Of a stretch of 64,000 bases of DNA, positions 26,101-37,442 are shown piece after piece; the stretch's first letter is position 1; each line of letters starts with the position of its first letter. Made by a program: the position numbers and the translations under genes. The notes below the pieces were generated by a model. The model saw only the letters and a program-made list of their open reading frames with translations, searched no databases and was not told where the DNA came from. Source of the DNA: Lingula anatina (Eukaryota > Brachiopoda > Lingulata > Lingulida > Lingulidae); contig NW_019775025.1 in NCBI RefSeq assembly GCF_001039355.2, forward strand, positions 358,437-422,436, in the 5' to 3' direction.

Positions 26101-29100
26101 AAGGGGCTTCTTAAGTATATTAGTAATCAGCATCATTTTTCAAGTTCTCAAAATCACTTGCTTCTGCTGTGCTTTTTTTGCAATCTTCTTACAAATAAAA
26201 GAACATATTCTTTAAAATAATTCTTCACATAAATTTCTTATCAACCCACCATATCATCCTGTCTCTCATAGAGGCTCTTCAGGTAGCTAAGTCTCTGGCG
26301 TAAAGCTTGTAATTCCTCTGGCACCACCTCAGGATCGACCTCTTCCTCCTCCTCCTGTTCTGACTGCTCTGACTGTGATACTGACTCATCCTGGGACTCT
26401 TCCTGTCTGTTCCTCAGCATCTGGAACCTGCTGGTGCCATCTGCTGTCAGTGTTCTCTCCAGGGAACCTTCCTGGTCAGAGTCAATGGCAGTGGCAGCAG
26501 CTGCATGGCGCACTGGGAATACAAAACATGTGGTAATTATGGCATCTTACAATTTGGTATTTTCATACCCATTGAAGGGTTACACTTTAAACAAAAAATA
26601 AAACAGCTTTACACTAGTTAAAAATATGTTTGAATGCGGACTTCAACAGTGTTTGCTCTATAAACATCTCTTTTAAATGTCAGTATTAATGTAAACATTG
26701 TCCTAAACTTTTCATATTTCATTTCCAAATAATACCTTGTTACGTCATTCATTGATTGTCATTATGTATTTCATAACAGTATTTCATGTATGTCAGAGAA
26801 TAAATGAAAAAAAAAAAACATACTTTGACTCTCTTTGACTTCTGACAGTCTTTTTTCTGCCTCCTGTTGCTGCTTTAGCAATCCTGCCTGTCTGTCCTGT
26901 AAGTCTCTTAGCTGAAAAGATGGGCTGGACATTACTGACATTACTGGACATTACTGATAGTCATATCTGGTATGCCCAAATAAAAAAAGCCACTGTGTCA
27001 ACTTGGAATTGATAAATAAGCAAAATTTACTTCAAAACAAATTTTAAATCTGCAAAGGATTGCATAGTCAGAAGGAACGTCAAGAAAATATTTAGACAGT
27101 CAAGCAGTTTTTAAAAAGTCAAGCAATCTGATAAACGAAAATCACTGTTTTCAAGATAATATATCATACAACAGTACACTAATATAATATTCAACTTAAA
27201 CCAAAATTATGAGCCATACCAAAGATAAATCTACCAAAAAGGAAAAAAAAGAAAAGAAAAAAAATCAAACAACAACAACATGCTTTTTTAACAAAAGTGA
27301 ATAAATTATTACAACTTTAGGGAACTATCTTTAACAGGATGAGGCTAGCAAGGAATAACAGTTAAAATAACAAGCTAGACATGAGGAAGAAAGCAAGCTC
27401 GGTGAGACTCCATGCAGTAGACTACCTGCTGCTGTTGAGTCAGGAGCTTTTTCAACAGATCTTGCTGCTGTCTCAGAGCTCCCAGTTCTGAGGTCTGCAG
27501 ACTTGGGTCTTGGGACTGAAAACGCAATATAATGTTTTATATACTACAGCTGTATAAATATATGATTACACATAAATATACCTGTTGCTGATGGTAGAGC
27601 AGTTTTTTCAACAACTCTTGCTGGTGGCGAAGTGCTTGTATCTCAGAGTCTTGTAATCTAGAGTCTTGAGACTGAAATGATGTAGGTATCAAATGATGGG
27701 AATTCTCAGTAGCAAGTTTCAGAGAATCATCTAAAATGGTTTTGTTGTTGTCCAAGATAAGGTTATATTTAAGACATCAATTTTAAAAAATTTAAAATTC
27801 ATTAAATTTTAAACAGTATTTCCTAGGAGTTGAAATGTTTCACCTAAGATGTTTATACTGATTATCCTGTCCAGTAAAGCTATAATTATTGCACACAGCA
27901 GTCACACAGAAAATTTTCAAGCTCAAATTTCTTTAAGTCATTTTTTGCAGCACAGCCACTTCAATATTTGTGAAAAAGAAGTATATTAAGTAATTACAAA
28001 CAGAGCACATCTTGTCTCTTTTCCTGTACTAAAATAAGCAAATAAGCTTTCTCATGGCCACCAATTACATTTATTACCCCCCCCATCTTTAAGACTGCAT
28101 TCCCATAAACCCATCGTGCCAGCTGGATCCATCGAACCTCTGAAGGGCTTCTCACTAAAGTGCTTTCAATATATTCAGCTTAATTGTCTGGCACACCCCC
28201 TTGAATAATTTGTTAATAATTCTTAGCAGCTTGAGTAGGCTTGCCAGACATTCAGGCTGCTTACAATGAATGCAATTTCTAAAATGAGAATCCTGGCACA
28301 GTTACATCATTTCAGCTAGTAAGCTGGGTTTATGGGATCTCTCCATAAGAGTGAATATAACAGCAGTTACTCTCCATCCACATGATTAACATCTCACAAG
28401 CAAAAAAAATCATAAAAAGAAATATAAATAAAATACATGCAAGCGAGAACAAGCTACTTCAGTCTCAACATGCAGTAAGAGTCACCCAAAGTACTGCAGG
28501 TCACTCAGAGCTATTCACATTAAATCAAATATCTAGCTGAACAGCGCAGCTAGGAAATCTATAACATACATCACATAAGAATATCCAAGATAATAAAAGG
28601 TCTCTAGCTGGGGGTAACCTTTTTGACATACAGGGGTGACTTTTACTACAATTTGTTCACCATGAACCCTTAGTGCAAAGAAGGAAGAACCACGGGATCC
28701 CCAAGGTGCATTAGTAAGAGGTGTAGTATAGGAGATATGTAACTTGAACAATTTGTAAATCCAATATGGAACCCTGATTTTCAAGAGTACTCATCGTGAA
28801 AGATGTAGTCACCATGGGTACTTTGAAATTCTGGGCGGGAACACTATGGCCACAGTAGAAAAGAGCAAGCATTTCACAAGCAAGGTCCCTTGCTATGTAG
28901 GAAGCTTTCAATGCCCAATACAAATACCCAAAATCGAAATCTAATAAAATATAAATAAACGAAAACAAAATATAACACAAATGCTGTAGTGTAACTACAA
29001 GAACTACTTTAGTGCTTAGTCTCAGCTTCGTTGTGCTCAAATGAGAAATACACAGATATTTTAGATGAACAGCCAAAAAGTGTCAAAACATTTTGTATAT

Positions 29101-32100
29101 ACAGGGAGGGCAATCACCCCTGTGTCAAAGTTATCCCCAAGGAAGAGACCCCCCTACCTCTAAACTATGTGACCCTGAATCCCTGTCGAAGAATTGTTCC
29201 ACGTCTATATGCGGCAGGGATTGAGTACTATCAGTGGACATGTGACTACGGGCACTTAAAGGCTCGTTGTCCTCCATCTCTGAGAAGGTCATAAGATGGT
29301 CCTCTATTTTAGGTCGCGTGAATGCATTGAAGGAACGGTCCTACAGGAGCAAAGGTGGAAAGCAGATCTTCATATGTAGGTCAAAGTGTGGCTGACATGT
29401 TCTGCCTTGTTAGTAAATTGACAAGTACTTTTAATGACTTTTTCAAATATCATAATTCATGGGCATTGGCAAAGTAAGACTAGCCAAAAATTTCACGGTA
29501 AAATCTTTACATTAATTTCAAATGGATGACCTTCCAATCATCTTCATAAATTACACAGTCAACAGTTTACTCAAGGTGACTTTTATATGCCACAAAAGTT
29601 AAATCAATAACTTCAATAAAAAATAGACCTACATATGTTTGACACAAGGTGTTAAATTAAATCAAAATATGATGGAAAATAAACAATGTTCTAATTACAT
29701 TCAGCATTAAAGCTAAAGAAATCAATGCATGATTTTGCGCTTTAATAGTATTTCAAAACAAGTCAAGTATTCCACACCTTCTGTCACGATAAGACTCATT
29801 CTGCTCGCTTTAAAAAATGGGATATTTTGGTATGCCAACTCTTGAAACTCAAATAGCTTCACATTGTGCACATATCAACAACTTTCAATTCAAAGCATGC
29901 ATCCACAAGCACGTGAAAATTCCTTAACACATGCAAACTATGAGAGCATGCATAAACCAGTGGCTTACTGTTGTGGCCTCCGAGATATCAGACTGCATAT
30001 CAATATCAATGGAAGTGCTGTCTGCTATAGATTCCACCTTGGAGTTGCCGGATTCCCCAGAGCCACCTCCTACTGCACCATTGATTCCCAATCCCTCCTC
30101 ACGAGCAGCCTGAAATCACATGCATGGCATGTACAGAGTCCATATACCTTCATATATTAAATATCAGAAATGTCCAGAACCATGTAACAAGACAAAATAA
30201 GACAACCATACACAGAAAGTAAAATCTACAAATACCACAAGCTTTTAGCATTTTAAGGGAAAATTCAGACATTTTATTACTTAACTCTTATAACACTGAA
30301 TTAATGAAACTAATTTCATATCATTATAAAAAGGTTTAAATATTTCTTAAATTTATTATTTAATATTTTTCATATTTCTGCAGAGCAAAGGAATATGAGC
30401 AGGTCTATAATTGTAAAATTAAATGTGAACCTCACTTACCAGCATTCTTTGCAACAGGCCCATGTAGCCTTTCTCCTGCTCCCTCAGGTGATCCACAAGT
30501 CTATTCAACTTCCCAATCTGTTCTCTAGCTTCCTGCTGTGACAGTAAATATAAACATTCAACAGGAACACTGAACAAATACCAGGTTAATGACAATAAAC
30601 ACAAATATCAACAGATATACCTTAAACTGCAGTTTTCTGGACTTGCTCCCTAGAGCACACTCCGCAGGCTTGCTGGAACTTGAATGAAGGCTAGCATGCA
30701 TCTTTTATCAAATTGGTATTTTCATATCCAATGTATTCTCCTTCATTTTGTTACAACAAATTTTCGGTGGACCTTTTCAAAATCAAACATAAAACAATGT
30801 GTCTACAAGCAGGATGAACTCCCAAACTAGAAATAAGTTGAGTAGGTACATGACTCCTTTTGTCTCTTTGAATATGGACAAACAAGAGGTAAACTCACAA
30901 TAATATGAGCATTCTGAAACTATATTATGGCCTTTTTTTAATCCAAATATGCCCATTAAACATGGTACAGGTGCAGGGCTAATGAATGTCCTCATTTTAA
31001 ATTGCATTCCTTTAGCCATCAGAGTATTATTAATGCACACTTGAATCAAGGCATGCAATAGCTGAGTGCCAGGACTATAATGTGCTCCAAAAAAGCCAAA
31101 TATGTAGTTCTTTGTTGTACATATTATTTTGTGTGTGCTTCTTGTCTATATTGACATTACGAAACAAGAATGTCATGACTCACCTACTGACTCAACACAG
31201 TTCTAATTTAGAGTTCACAGCCACCACCCCCCTTTGCTCTAGACATATTTATTTGAAATGTTGCTGTTATTAAAGACATCTGCAAGCCTTCAAGGTTAAT
31301 GAAACAACTTCAACACTGAAGACCAAAGAGAAATACTCTTATAAGGACATCACACAGACCAAAAGTATAAGCATGACATTGAGAAGTTCCTGCTCTTGTT
31401 CTTTCAGCTCTCCCACTAATCGGCGCAAGGAGCATAACTTCATGAAATCATCCTACAATCAGAACTTGCATTATATGGAACATGATATAATACAACATAT
31501 CTGAGAGCAGCATAAAAAACCCTTTAATCAAAAGTAATAAGTAAAGATAGGTGTGGTGATAAAGTTACTTTTAAAGATCTATTATATTAACAAAAAAGAG
31601 AAGTAATTGTAATCAGGGGCCAATCATGACAATGCTGCTTATAGTAAACAAGGCTAACATTCAATATGTTAAATTCATAAATGACAGGGCTATTTTTCTT
31701 TTAACATCTTGAAAGTCTTTCTTCAAACTGATTTCAAATTAAATGTCAAAACAAACAGCTCTAAATTTAAAAGGGCAATACCTATATATCAATATATGTC
31801 ACATTCACTGACTTACTGTATCAGACGAGTTCTGCAGAGAGTCTATCATGGAGTTGGCCTGTTTGAGGTAGTCTCTGATTTGCATAAGACGACTCACTAT
31901 CTGGTTACTGTCAGGCTAAAAAGGAAGGATGAAGAATTTTTTTATGAAATATTGACAATGCAATACAACAGACATAAAATATTTTTCAAAATACATAAAA
32001 TATAAAGGCCAATCAGTATTGTGTTTTAAAATGCTAATAAACAGGGAATGGTTTGCTCTGCTTATTCTAATTTTCATACATCTAAAAGTAAACCAATGAA

Positions 32101-33762
32101 CCTAAAAATGATTGCAAAAAAAAAAAAAAAAGATTGTTGTATAATCCAGTCATTTATATATTTGAAGTACTCTCAGTAATCCTTTTTTCAAACAAAATAG
32201 CTGATGTAGAGAAGTTGTCAGAGTTGCAACTTACCGGTTCCTCAGCATTGGGATTAGTGTTCAGGTTGGACGTGTTGCTGGTATGAGTGGAACCAGAAAT
32301 GGTTCTCCTCTTGTTTCCATCACTTCCAAACATCTCCTGGCGCAAATAGTTGGAGGGATTCTCACGACGGATTGGGACATGTCTTTCATTGTTTCTTTCA
32401 CCATCTGTACTTATCTGTTCAATGAAAAACTCCCAATCAAGAAAAATAGACCAATGCTATTATCACATTTAAGAGATAAGACTCGGTTGCTCTGGAAAAG
32501 AGTACAGCTCAAAATACAAGTACAAACTCTCTTGGGTATAAGATAAAACCCTAAGCTCACAATTACATGGCAAATACACATCCATCTAATGATGTAAATA
32601 ACCTCTTTTATTTTAAGATATTATGTTATATTTAATATCTCTAAAAATTTGACTGGCTTTTCAATTACTTGATGATAAAACTCAAGCTTTTCAATTACTT
32701 GATGATAAAACTCATTTGACTAAAATCCAAAAGATACAAGCTATACACAAGATTTATATTAATCACTGCAAGCTGTGCAAGCATATCGGTGTTTATGCAA
32801 TCAAGGGGCTTATTTCTGGTCTAGTAAGTTTACAAAACAAATGATAAAAGTTGTGCAGATTAAAGTTCATGACATTGTAAAATCACAACTACAAAACTCT
32901 GATAACTTTTATTCTTATTTTTTTAGCATGCTACTTCAAATGCTAAAGAAAATGAGTATTGCTTTTTAAATCAACTTTTTTCTGAGGTCATTTTTCACTT
33001 CTACAAAGTTATTTCTAAACTTGAAATAACTTCCTCATCTCTAAGTTTACATGAAACCCATCATAAACACCATCAACATAACTGTTGCCAAAATATGAGT
33101 TCAAGGTAATTTCTGTTTCAAGCTCTCCCAGGGAATCAAGACCTTACCTCTTCAGCATCACTATAAGTAAGCTGCTGTTTCAAGTTCTCCAGAGCAACTC
33201 TCTGTGAGGCAGGAGTACTGGCTGTGATCCTGGTACGAGGAAATGTGAAGGGAGTCCTGTGCTTTTGTTCATGAACTGGTGTTGACTCCAGTGAAAGTGA
33301 CTGTTCCTTTTCTTTTTCTCTCTCAGGATTCCCCTTCTTGGCTCTCACTCTGCTCTGGTCAAAAGGAGCACCTCCTGGTCTCCAGTCAGAGAAATCCTGC
33401 AACACATGACGGAAACAATCTGATTTGCATGATTATCTGGTAAAACCTTTTAAACAGTTTGGTTAAGATTCTGCAAGACAGATGATACAGATATTCATTA
33501 AGTAAAATATCTATTTGACAGTTTTTGCAGTACCATTTTAATAACTGACATGATTGTTTACATAATTAACATATGACTTATCTAAGGTTTCAACCCAAGA
33601 TGTACCACTAAGACTCACCCAGTTATTTGGTCTATCTTCAACTAAAGCGCTGCTTGCACTAGATTTATCATCCCTGTCTGTCAAATTCAGGGACCTGTAA
33701 GCAGCAGGCCTCCGAGGTTCTGACCTAGAACTGCGGGCCATTTGAATGCCTCCTGTAGCCAT
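9212..33762 (-). CDS. PCM1: PCM1, pericentriolar material 1 (complete, 39 coding exons)
   Basis: PCM1 is the scaffold of centriolar satellites, which deliver proteins to centrosomes and cilia along microtubules. The start is the ATG at 33760-33762 (MATGGIQMAR; vertebrate PCM1 also starts MATGG). The stop is at 9212-9214. I placed 39 exons whose phases all join; their summed length is 6,243 bases, or 2,080 residues, against about 2,024 in human. The most diagnostic blocks are KLKGKLQELQDKKQKMDRLL, KLQEVRGRLNQLRDLVQYY, NDELWGKMRKQRMLQEELRQ, MATWGGST, ALRETIYSEVATLISQNE, PHFLIELFRELQMLNSDYLR, YPRIDTQQLDQQIKSIM and FHKQLGSLLQDSLAKF. Exon coordinates are given in the block entries. The gene is divergent from TRAPPC2 and convergent with the BTBD17-like gene. 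It shows no truncation or frameshift. Confidence 0.97.
9645..10938. repeat. Identical 237-bp direct repeat flanking the assembly gap
   Basis: 9645-9881 (starting catctaaggtcaagacattg) and 10702-10938 read the same base for base. The second copy begins at the very first base after the Ns. This is the pattern left when overlapping contig ends are scaffolded with a gap instead of merged. Confidence 0.9.
9981..10701. other. Assembly gap (Ns)
   Basis: 721 unresolved bases. The left edge is two homopolymer A runs beside a short GC-rich block, a context that often breaks assemblies. Confidence 0.99.
14629..16499. mobile_element. Candidate non-autonomous DNA transposon in PCM1 intron 32
   Basis: The left end reads CGGTAATATGCCAAACAATT and the right end is its imperfect reverse complement (the complement of the right end reads CGGTAATGAGCCAAGCATTT). 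Each end is flanked by the dinucleotide TA (14627-14628 and 16500-16501), which fits a TA target-site duplication as made by Tc1/mariner-like and ISL2EU-like elements. No transposase frame was recognised in the ~1.9 kb interior. The interior has a different base texture (short GC-richer blocks and a run of C at 16087-16096). Confidence 0.5.
16755..20832 (-). CDS. PCM1: PCM1 exons 24-32, proline-rich linker and conserved C-terminal domain (residues ~1147-1770)
   Basis: Exons: 20782-20832, 20019-20613, 19742-19800, 19321-19540, 18934-19174, 18533-18625, 17842-18054, 17353-17514, 16755-16993. The 595-base exon encodes a Gln/Met-rich coil, then Pro/Tyr-rich low complexity. The strongest conservation is in residues ~1455-1535 (SLFEALRETIYSEVATLISQ, RPHFLIELFRELQMLNSDYL) and ~1692-1770 (YPRIDTQQLDQQIKSIMTEV, VLTLTKQQDDGQEFVRFFHK), nearly identical in kind to the human C-terminal domain. 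ETVIHLDK and KVRDYERRM match the human NTVIHLDQ and RMREYERM blocks. Confidence 0.95.
21008..26911 (-). CDS. PCM1: PCM1 exons 10-23, central coiled-coil region (residues ~395-1146)
   Basis: Exons: 26824-26911, 26250-26512, 25759-25957, 25403-25535, 25023-25187, 24614-24805, 24040-24264, 23603-23732, 23216-23315, 22700-22853, 22289-22410, 21844-22050, 21504-21610, 21008-21179. Alternating coiled coils and acidic linkers. Recognisable PCM1 blocks in order: LRDLQDRQAGLLKQQQEAE, LKGKLQELQDKKQKM, LQEVRGRLNQLRDLVQYYQ, AAKEKLKRLQQLVAMVQQ, YYQAKMKEQKQELDALMEER, NDELWGKMRKQRMLQEELRQ, VTMATWGGSTVDNPEDTFDD, DGYPSDGIVQVEEEEEARDD, and LENTNDICRTLLQDQQAL. Junction phases vary (0, 1, 2) and all match, which supports the model strongly. 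The intron after exon 18 contains a compound microsatellite. Confidence 0.94.
23035..23111. repeat. Compound microsatellite (ATC)n(AAC)n
   Basis: About seven ATC units pass directly into more than fifteen AAC units within a PCM1 intron. It is not in coding sequence. Confidence 0.95.
27426..27671 (-). CDS. PCM1: PCM1 exons 8 and 9: tandem-duplicated 90-bp exons (residues 335-394)
   Basis: Exon 8 is 27582-27671 and exon 9 is 27426-27515. Each is exactly 90 bases, phase 0 at both ends, and encodes a 30-residue heptad-like segment. The products are clearly homologous: SQDSRLQDSEIQALRHQQEL... against SQDPSLQTSELGALRQQQDL..., both continuing LLKKLL and ending in a glutamine run. Human PCM1 has one such segment (LKKQHDLLKRML). 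Both copies keep good splice sites (ttttcag or atttcag acceptors; gtatat and gtagtc donors) and are separated by a 66-base intron. They could be used together or alternatively. Confidence 0.9.
28101..28337. repeat. MITE with perfect 13-bp terminal inverted repeats
   Basis: Begins TCCCATAAACCCA and ends TGGGTTTATGGGA, exact reverse complements. The 237-bp interior has no coding potential. The target-site duplication is unclear. Confidence 0.65.
28604..29146. repeat. Diverged inverted repeat pair
   Basis: The reverse complement of about 28604-28643 (tcacccctgtatgtc, then ttacccccag) aligns with 29108-29146 (tcacccctgtgtc, then ttatccccaagg). Probably an old fold-back or two opposed copies of one short repeat. 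Confidence 0.4.
29969..33762 (-). CDS. PCM1: PCM1 exons 1-7 (residues 1-334)
   Basis: Coding exons: 33619-33762, 33148-33396, 32235-32414, 31817-31915, 31360-31452, 30440-30535, 29969-30109. All are phase 0 at both ends. Residues 1-190 are charged and disordered (a basic Lys/Arg/Glu stretch, then TPFTFPRTR, resembling the vertebrate TPHTFPHSR block, and LENLKQQLTYSDAEE). Coiled-coil character starts near residue 192 (NQIVSRLMQIRDYLKQANSM, equivalent to SQIVSRLVQIRDY in vertebrates) and continues through REQIGKLNRLVDHLREQEK. Exon 5 ends at an unusual donor (TTTTG|gtctgt), the weakest splice call in the set. Exon 7 is Gly/Ser-rich and ends with DSTSIDIDMQSDISEATT, matching the human SLNIDVQSEASDTT segment. 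Confidence 0.92.
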
Positions 33763-34121
33763 TCTAAAAAAGAGCATTATCTTCATATAACATATTACAT
33801 AATTCATTCAAAACTTCGATTTTTTTCTTTTCACAATCCACTTATTAAACTGTCACTTTAAAAAATTATATGTCACGACTTTTGACTAGGTTCGGTTTGT
33901 AAAATGTTGTACAAGTAAACACAGCATTTCATTAAAAATTAGAATTTCCACTGCACAGGGGGAATCAAACCAATGAAAAACGGTTTTAAGTTAAGTGCAA
34001 CTTTGATGTCTGAACTCAGTAAATCAATCGTGACGCGTTTGGGCGCCTAGTCAATCAACTTACGTACAATAAATATTGAAACAACAACAATATAACGAAA
34101 TGCAAATAAGTCGGAACTTAC

Positions 34122-34235
34122 CCTGGAATTTGCTGCAAGATCAATCAAATGGTGCTGTTTCACAGAAAGTGAAAAATACGTTAAAATTCCACGGCTAATC
34201 CTCTAGTTTATCTTGGTAACAATCCGCCATTTTGA
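34122..34235 (-). other. PCM1: PCM1 non-coding first exon (5' UTR)
   Basis: On the minus strand a good donor (CCAGG|gtaag) ends a non-coding exon at 34122. The next exon begins 1 base before the PCM1 start codon (tttttag|AATGG at 33763). The transcription start is probably close to the YY1-like motif at 34224-34234. Confidence 0.55.
34224..34234 (-). promoter_or_regulatory. YY1-like motif at the PCM1 transcription start
   Basis: CCGCCATTTTG on the plus strand is CAAAATGGCGG on the minus strand, the classical YY1 core found just downstream of many housekeeping-gene start sites. Confidence 0.5.
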
Positions 34236-34480
34236 GAACCTGGCGTAGTGATAGATATTTCCCGCAAAATATTGAAGAAAATAGTTCAAGCACTTGTTAT
34301 GGTGCAATTCCGTTATACTTTTGTTGCTAAAAGGCGATAAGCATTATCTAAAAAAATTAAAAGTCACCAAAGGTCAGAAAAAGAAGCACAAATCTTTTTT
34401 GATTGTACTTTCACTGTTTAACACATTGTGAATGATCCATCTCGAAGCTTCCGGCGAAGTGCAATGGCAAAAAGTCTCGC
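34236..34480. promoter_or_regulatory. Bidirectional PCM1/TRAPPC2 promoter
   Basis: The 5' UTR exons of PCM1 (minus) and TRAPPC2 (plus) lie head-to-head, separated by only about 200-250 bases. No TATA box is evident. Short divergent spacing between two housekeeping genes is typical of a shared promoter. Confidence 0.55.
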
Positions 34481-35336
34481 GCTTGTTTTTCATACGTTGA
34501 TTGGTCATCTTCATCAGACAACCTTGACCCACTTCTATCTGTATGTGCAGCTGGCTGGCTGTGAGTACGAAGCGGTAGCAAATTATTTTTATTCATGTTA
34601 CAAATGGTTTTAATATAAGTTGAATCATTGTGCTCATATCGTATTTCCATACCAATTTTAATAATATCAGCTAATAATTTATAAAATATGCGGATTATAG
34701 TTGGAGGTGGAGTCAGTCGTGTAGACTGTAGTGATGGTTGTCCGTCGATTCGAGGAAGACTTTTTGTGAGCTACTATGGTTTGTGAGTCCTCATATGAAT
34801 AAACAGTCCAATTCTGGATTTTTAATGTCTCTAGCATGTCTGGCATTGGGACTAACAGGGACATAACAGGAACATAAACAACAGGCACATATGTGTACTA
34901 GTACTATTAAAAAAAAAACATTTTTCACAATAAATAATTTGTCCTTGATACTTTTACCATTTCAGTGCTTCTGAATAAAGTGTTGCTGCTATGAAATTGA
35001 CATTAGATTTTTCTCTGTAATTCCCAATGTATAATTTGAATCTCACTTTATATTCACTCAATTTATTTCTTTTTCTTTTTATTTCAGAAACAGAAAGTTG
35101 AATGTGAATCTACATGGAGCAACGGTTTATCCTGAAAAAAAAAACAAGGATGCTACACACCTGATATAATGCATCAGAGTTTAGTTACTTAGACAATTCA
35201 ACATATGAACATTCCAATTCACATAGATTAGTGTACACATGTGTATATATTTTCTACGGCGAAAAAATTTCATCCAAATGAACTCCTGTGGGATTCAACA
35301 TTTAAATATCCAAGCTAATATACTATTACTGTAAGA
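34481..35336 (+). other. TRAPPC2: TRAPPC2 5' UTR exons and first intron
   Basis: A likely non-coding first exon ends at 34560 (CTGGCT|gtgagt). The second exon begins after tatttcag at 35088 and contains the start codon at 35337. Vertebrate TRAPPC2 also has non-coding 5' exons. The exact 5' end cannot be set from sequence. Confidence 0.5.
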
Positions 35337-36675
35337 ATGTCTGGAAGTTATTACTTTGTGATTGTTGGTCACCATGACAATCCAGTGTATGAAATGGAAT
35401 ATCTACCACCAAGTAAAGCTAATGACCCAAAGGTAAGATACAGATGGAAAACTGAAGTGTGCATATCACAAAATGTTCCATTGAAAGCCAAATAGTTTGG
35501 GACATTGAAATAAGATGTCTTTATCTATGAAATTAAAATTGCAAAACTTGAACAATTTTAATAAGAAGATCATTAGATCAGGTAAAAGCTGTTTGAATAT
35601 GTTTTTATCTAGTCTGACTTTTTTATTTGTTCATAAATTTTGCAAGACAGTTGGGCAAAAGATGCTACTGTCATTTGTGAATCAGACTACAAAAGTCTGT
35701 TAAAATGCAATCGGGATGCTTCCTAGCTAGTCTAACCAACTAAATTTTAGTACAAGATCATTTTGCTCCCAACTTATTTATGTAGTCTTTATTGTTGCAT
35801 TAGTCAGATAACTGTAGTTGTGAAATTGTTGTTTCTTCATTTTAGAAAGATGACCATCGTCACTTGAACCAGTTTATAGCCCATGCAGCATTGGACCTGG
35901 TTGATGAACAAATGTGGATGACAGGGAATATGTACCTGAAGATAGTCGACAAGTTTAATGAGTGGTTTGTCTCTGCTTTTGTCACAGCTGGAAGTATCCT
36001 TTTGATTTTGGTACTATTCCTTTCTGAATGTATGACACAAATGAAGCTAGATGATATTTGTAACCATATGTTTAATTCAGGGTGTAGGTAGATGTGTGTG
36101 TGTGTGTCAGAGAAAGAGTAATAGAGCATTTTCCATGTTAAGAATCAAACGGTGACCTTGAAACAACAAGAACAATATTATTTTAGTTGACTGCCCTCTA
36201 ATATAACTTAAAACTTAGTGATGGCAGCTATTTGTTGATAGATACAGGTCACATTTCCTTAATCATTTGCTTCAGGAATGAGATTTCTAATGCTTCATGA
36301 CACCAAAAATGAAGATGGTATTCGAAACTTCTTCCAAGAAATGTATGAAGCTTATGTAAAGGTGAGTTCTTCATCTGTGTCATGGTGCATCTTATTTTCA
36401 GACATGATTTTTTAAATTTGAAACCCTTTTTTATGTCTATTTTAAAGTTTTAAAACAACATATCCATTTCTCCTTCCTTGCTCTAACAAGCCAAACTCAT
36501 TTCTAAGGTTTATGTACAACTATCATTTTGCAACATCTGGGTTCATGTTTCCTAACAAAAAAAAAATTTTTTCCAGTATGCCATGAATCCTTTCTATGAG
36601 CCCAATACTCCTGTTAAGTCGGCAGCGATGGACAAGAAAGCACAGACTTTAGGCAAGAAGTACCTTACTGGTTGA
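35337..36675 (+). CDS. TRAPPC2: TRAPPC2 (sedlin), TRAPP complex subunit
   Basis: Four coding exons: 35337-35432, 35846-35993, 36276-36361, 36577-36675. They encode 142 residues (human 140). TRAPPC2 is a longin-fold subunit shared by TRAPP complexes, which act as tethers and Rab exchange factors in ER-Golgi traffic. The protein starts [20 protein letters not shown], continues [19 protein letters not shown] and [20 protein letters not shown], then [18 protein letters not shown], and ends [20 protein letters not shown]...GKKYLTG. The match to the vertebrate protein is near-continuous. All splice sites are canonical. At the exon 2/3 junction the codon is AGA (Arg) where the human protein has His (TAGHMRF). 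Confidence 0.98.
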
Positions 36676-37095
36676 AGATATTGCTGGGACAGGATAGTAA
36701 CTGAGAACACGCTTCATTTGGAAGAGATGGAGTTGTTTCTGAACATAGATGTAAATACACTGTTATCAAGAGCCATGGGATATGTTTTGGGTTGCAAGAT
36801 TAAGTTCATTTGAATCAATAATTTTGTTGCTAATTGTAAGGAAGCAAACATAACTGGAAAGGATCGTTGTTTGAAGAGGTGAAAAACAATTGAAATAGTG
36901 GGACTGGTAACTGTTTTGCATGAGTGGACAAAGAAATATCAAGAGGAACAATGGAGTTGTCATTGAGAAATATCAGGCTCCATTTGCTCTTGGATTCTTA
37001 TAAATAATGATACATGCCAAGCTTAAGAAAGTCGATATCTGGTGTGAAAATTTTATGTATTGCGACAGTGATTATGGCAATACATTATGTATGCT

Positions 37096-37101
37096 AATAA
37101 A
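37096..37101 (+). promoter_or_regulatory. TRAPPC2 poly(A) signal (AATAAA)
   Basis: A canonical AATAAA lies 421 bases after the TRAPPC2 stop, followed by a T-rich, GT-bearing stretch, which fits a cleavage site near 37115-37125. Confidence 0.6.
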
Positions 37102-37442
37102 TGTGCAATTTTATATCCGAGGTCACTGATAGTTCTTGTTCAAAAGAAAAAAGTGCTGGAAGATTCTTTTTTGACGTCAAGCTGAATCATCATAATTATG
37201 CCATATTTGGGGTCTCTCAGGTCTTTTTAGCCCTCCTTATGTGATTAAGTTAGTTACTAATACATGTGAAAAGTTCTGACACTTGAAAGGAAAATAACTT
37301 CATTTTAGGGGGGAAAGTGCCGTAAAACGTATTTTTTCTGTGTTGTTTTCAATGTATTTATTGTGGAATTTTGAATATCACACGAGGACCTGTTGTCCCT
37401 TAACCTAGTTGATAACACCACAAAACGCCCAAAGAAGCATAC

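Larger units (their letters stand above)
27780..29968. other. PCM1 intron 7 (long, repeat-bearing)
   Basis: No exon recognised. It contains the terminal-inverted-repeat element at 28101-28337 and a diverged inverted repeat between about 28604-28643 and 29108-29146. Confidence 0.55.

Noticed and set aside
28533-29294. Open frames in PCM1 intron 7
   Set aside because: No family resemblance. They overlap inverted-repeat sequence and the flanking exons are already phase-compatible.
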